Shown one piece after another: positions 5,600 through 6,466 of a DNA stretch of 6,466 nt (its first letter is position 1; each line of letters begins with the position of its first letter). The DNA lies in assembly GCA_017964865.1 (NCBI GenBank), contig JAGCRE010000087.1, forward strand, positions 1-6,466, in the 5' to 3' direction. Source of the DNA: Alphaproteobacteria bacterium (GTDB taxonomy: Bacteria > Pseudomonadota > Alphaproteobacteria > Rs-D84). Position numbers and translations under genes: made by a program. The notes beneath the pieces are model-generated. The model saw nothing but the letters and a program-made list of their open reading frames with translations, had not been told where the DNA came from and did not search any database.

Positions 5600-6466
5600 A
5601 TGCCAGAATCACGCGATGATTAGAGAAAAACATATATCAGAATAAAACTTATCAACGAATTACGCAGTCGATCTATGACGTTGGCGGATATTTGCGATTT
5701 TCTGTCGGCAGAAAACATACTTCATGGTCATGTTCGCAAAACGTGTAAAGACCCCAGTAATTACAAAGTCTGTAAACGAACGGCAGAACGTGAAATAGGT
5801 CGTATCAAAGCTGAGTATAAAAATCAGTTGGATTATAACAAAGAATTTGGGACGTATAAATTGGATTTATATGATTTTCCTGATACTATTGATGCGGCGG
5901 AAATCCAAGCATTGGATGTCGCGTTGCAGAAAATGAACAGCAATAAAAACGCAAAAAAATTATTGGAAAATTTGAAATCAAAACTGACAACCAGATTGTA
6001 TCACAAAATCGAACATACAGAAAGTGCTGTCAAGGCTTCGCGTAAAATCAATGAGATAGATGAAAGAATCAATTCTAATTATGCTTTTGTTGGGCCGCAT
6101 TTAATCACAGATTTTGATGACAATATAAAAACTTTCCTGGATTTTGCGATATGTAACTTACGCGAAGTTCGCTTTTTGTATTATAAAAAAAAGGAACATA
6201 CTGTCCATCCGTTGGGAATAATGTATGGTCCAAATAATGTATATCTTATTGCTTACGAATGTGAAAAGGGCAAAGTACACAGCAAACCACGACATTACAT
6301 ATTATCTGAAATCTCGAATTTGACAGAAACGAAAGTTCAGTTTGAAAAATACAATGATTTTTCTATTAAAGAATATGCGAATTCGATGTTTGGAATCTAT
6401 AATGACGGCACAATGTATGATGTAGAATGGCTTATTAAAAATCCAAAGACTATTGGAATCGCAAAA
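5600..6466 (+). CDS. WYL-domain transcriptional regulator, partial at the window edge, with an in-frame TAG at codon 8
   Basis: Numbering from ATG 5600, codons 9-289 are open to the window end. Residues about 12-70 form a winged helix-turn-helix: helix 1 IRIKLINELRSR, then MTLADICDFL, and a recognition helix around KVCKRTAEREIGRIK, with a longer than usual stretch between the last two. A middle region (about 100-165) is charged and helical. The WYL ligand-sensing domain spans about 178-245, with LREVRFLYY, HPLGIMYGPNNVYLIAYE and a RHYILSEISNL block. The W of the family signature is replaced, giving NVYL. A WCX-like tail follows (SIKEYANSMFGI). WYL proteins are ligand-responsive regulators often found beside defence and DNA-repair genes. 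This one is divergent from the ATPase-nuclease operon, so it probably controls it. Codon 8 is TAG. The only later in-frame ATG (5675) would remove helix 1. A conventional annotation would run 5675-6466; a broken gene is also possible. The family call is firm, the start unresolved. Confidence 0.75.
5621..5623 (+). other. In-frame TAG at codon 8 of the WYL regulator
   Basis: From ATG 5600 the frame reads MPESRDD, then TAG, then continues as RKTYIRIKLINEL into the conserved first helix of the DNA-binding domain with no further stop. The stop is therefore a nonsense mutation, a sequencing or assembly error, a recoding site, or a sign that translation begins elsewhere. Confidence 0.7.

Noticed and set aside
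5624..5632. Programmed -1 frameshift at the AGAAAAAC stretch in the WYL gene
   Set aside because: The run has five A residues and does not make a standard X-XXY-YYZ heptamer, and no following stem-loop was seen. The ATG at 5616 that would feed it has no ribosome binding site.

Overview
The window comes from an AT-rich bacterial genome. A small prolipoprotein with a lipobox and a tandem AAA+ protein of a type common in Proteobacteria suggest a Gram-negative, perhaps a low-GC alphaproteobacterium, but no single feature fixes the taxon. Every stop codon visible at a gene end is TAA. There is no rRNA, tRNA, CRISPR array, insertion sequence or transposase in view. Coding density is high, and the longest stretch without a gene is the intergenic region of about 140 bases at 5460-5599.

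Six genes run leftward on the minus strand from one divergent promoter region, with gaps of only 10 to 38 bases. In transcription order they are: a 690-residue tandem AAA+ ATPase (3387-5459); a 56-residue unrecognised protein with a very good ribosome binding site (3196-3366); a 222-residue HNH endonuclease with an unrecognised C-terminal domain (2489-3157); a 490-residue DUF2779 protein that joins a RecB/Cas4-like PD-(D/E)XK nuclease to a DEDD-type exonuclease fold (1000-2472); a small cysteine-rich lipoprotein (650-964); and a GNAT acetyltransferase of the RimJ/RimL type (64-639).

Divergently, on the plus strand, lies a WYL-domain transcriptional regulator (5600 to the window edge). Its reading frame is clean over 281 codons, but an in-frame TAG sits at codon 8 after the only ATG that has a good ribosome binding site. 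The shared intergenic region carries a convincing sigma70-type promoter for the regulator, a weaker -10 for the operon, and an imperfect AT-rich palindrome between them.

A WYL regulator next to an AAA+ motor, an HNH nuclease and a two-nuclease protein is the kind of grouping seen in anti-phage or DNA-processing islands. I do not recognise it as a named system. My inference is that the AAA+ protein, the 56-residue protein and the HNH nuclease form the functional core under WYL control. The DUF2779 protein is a plausible fourth member. The lipoprotein and acetyltransferase are more likely co-transcribed passengers. None of this is proven from sequence alone.
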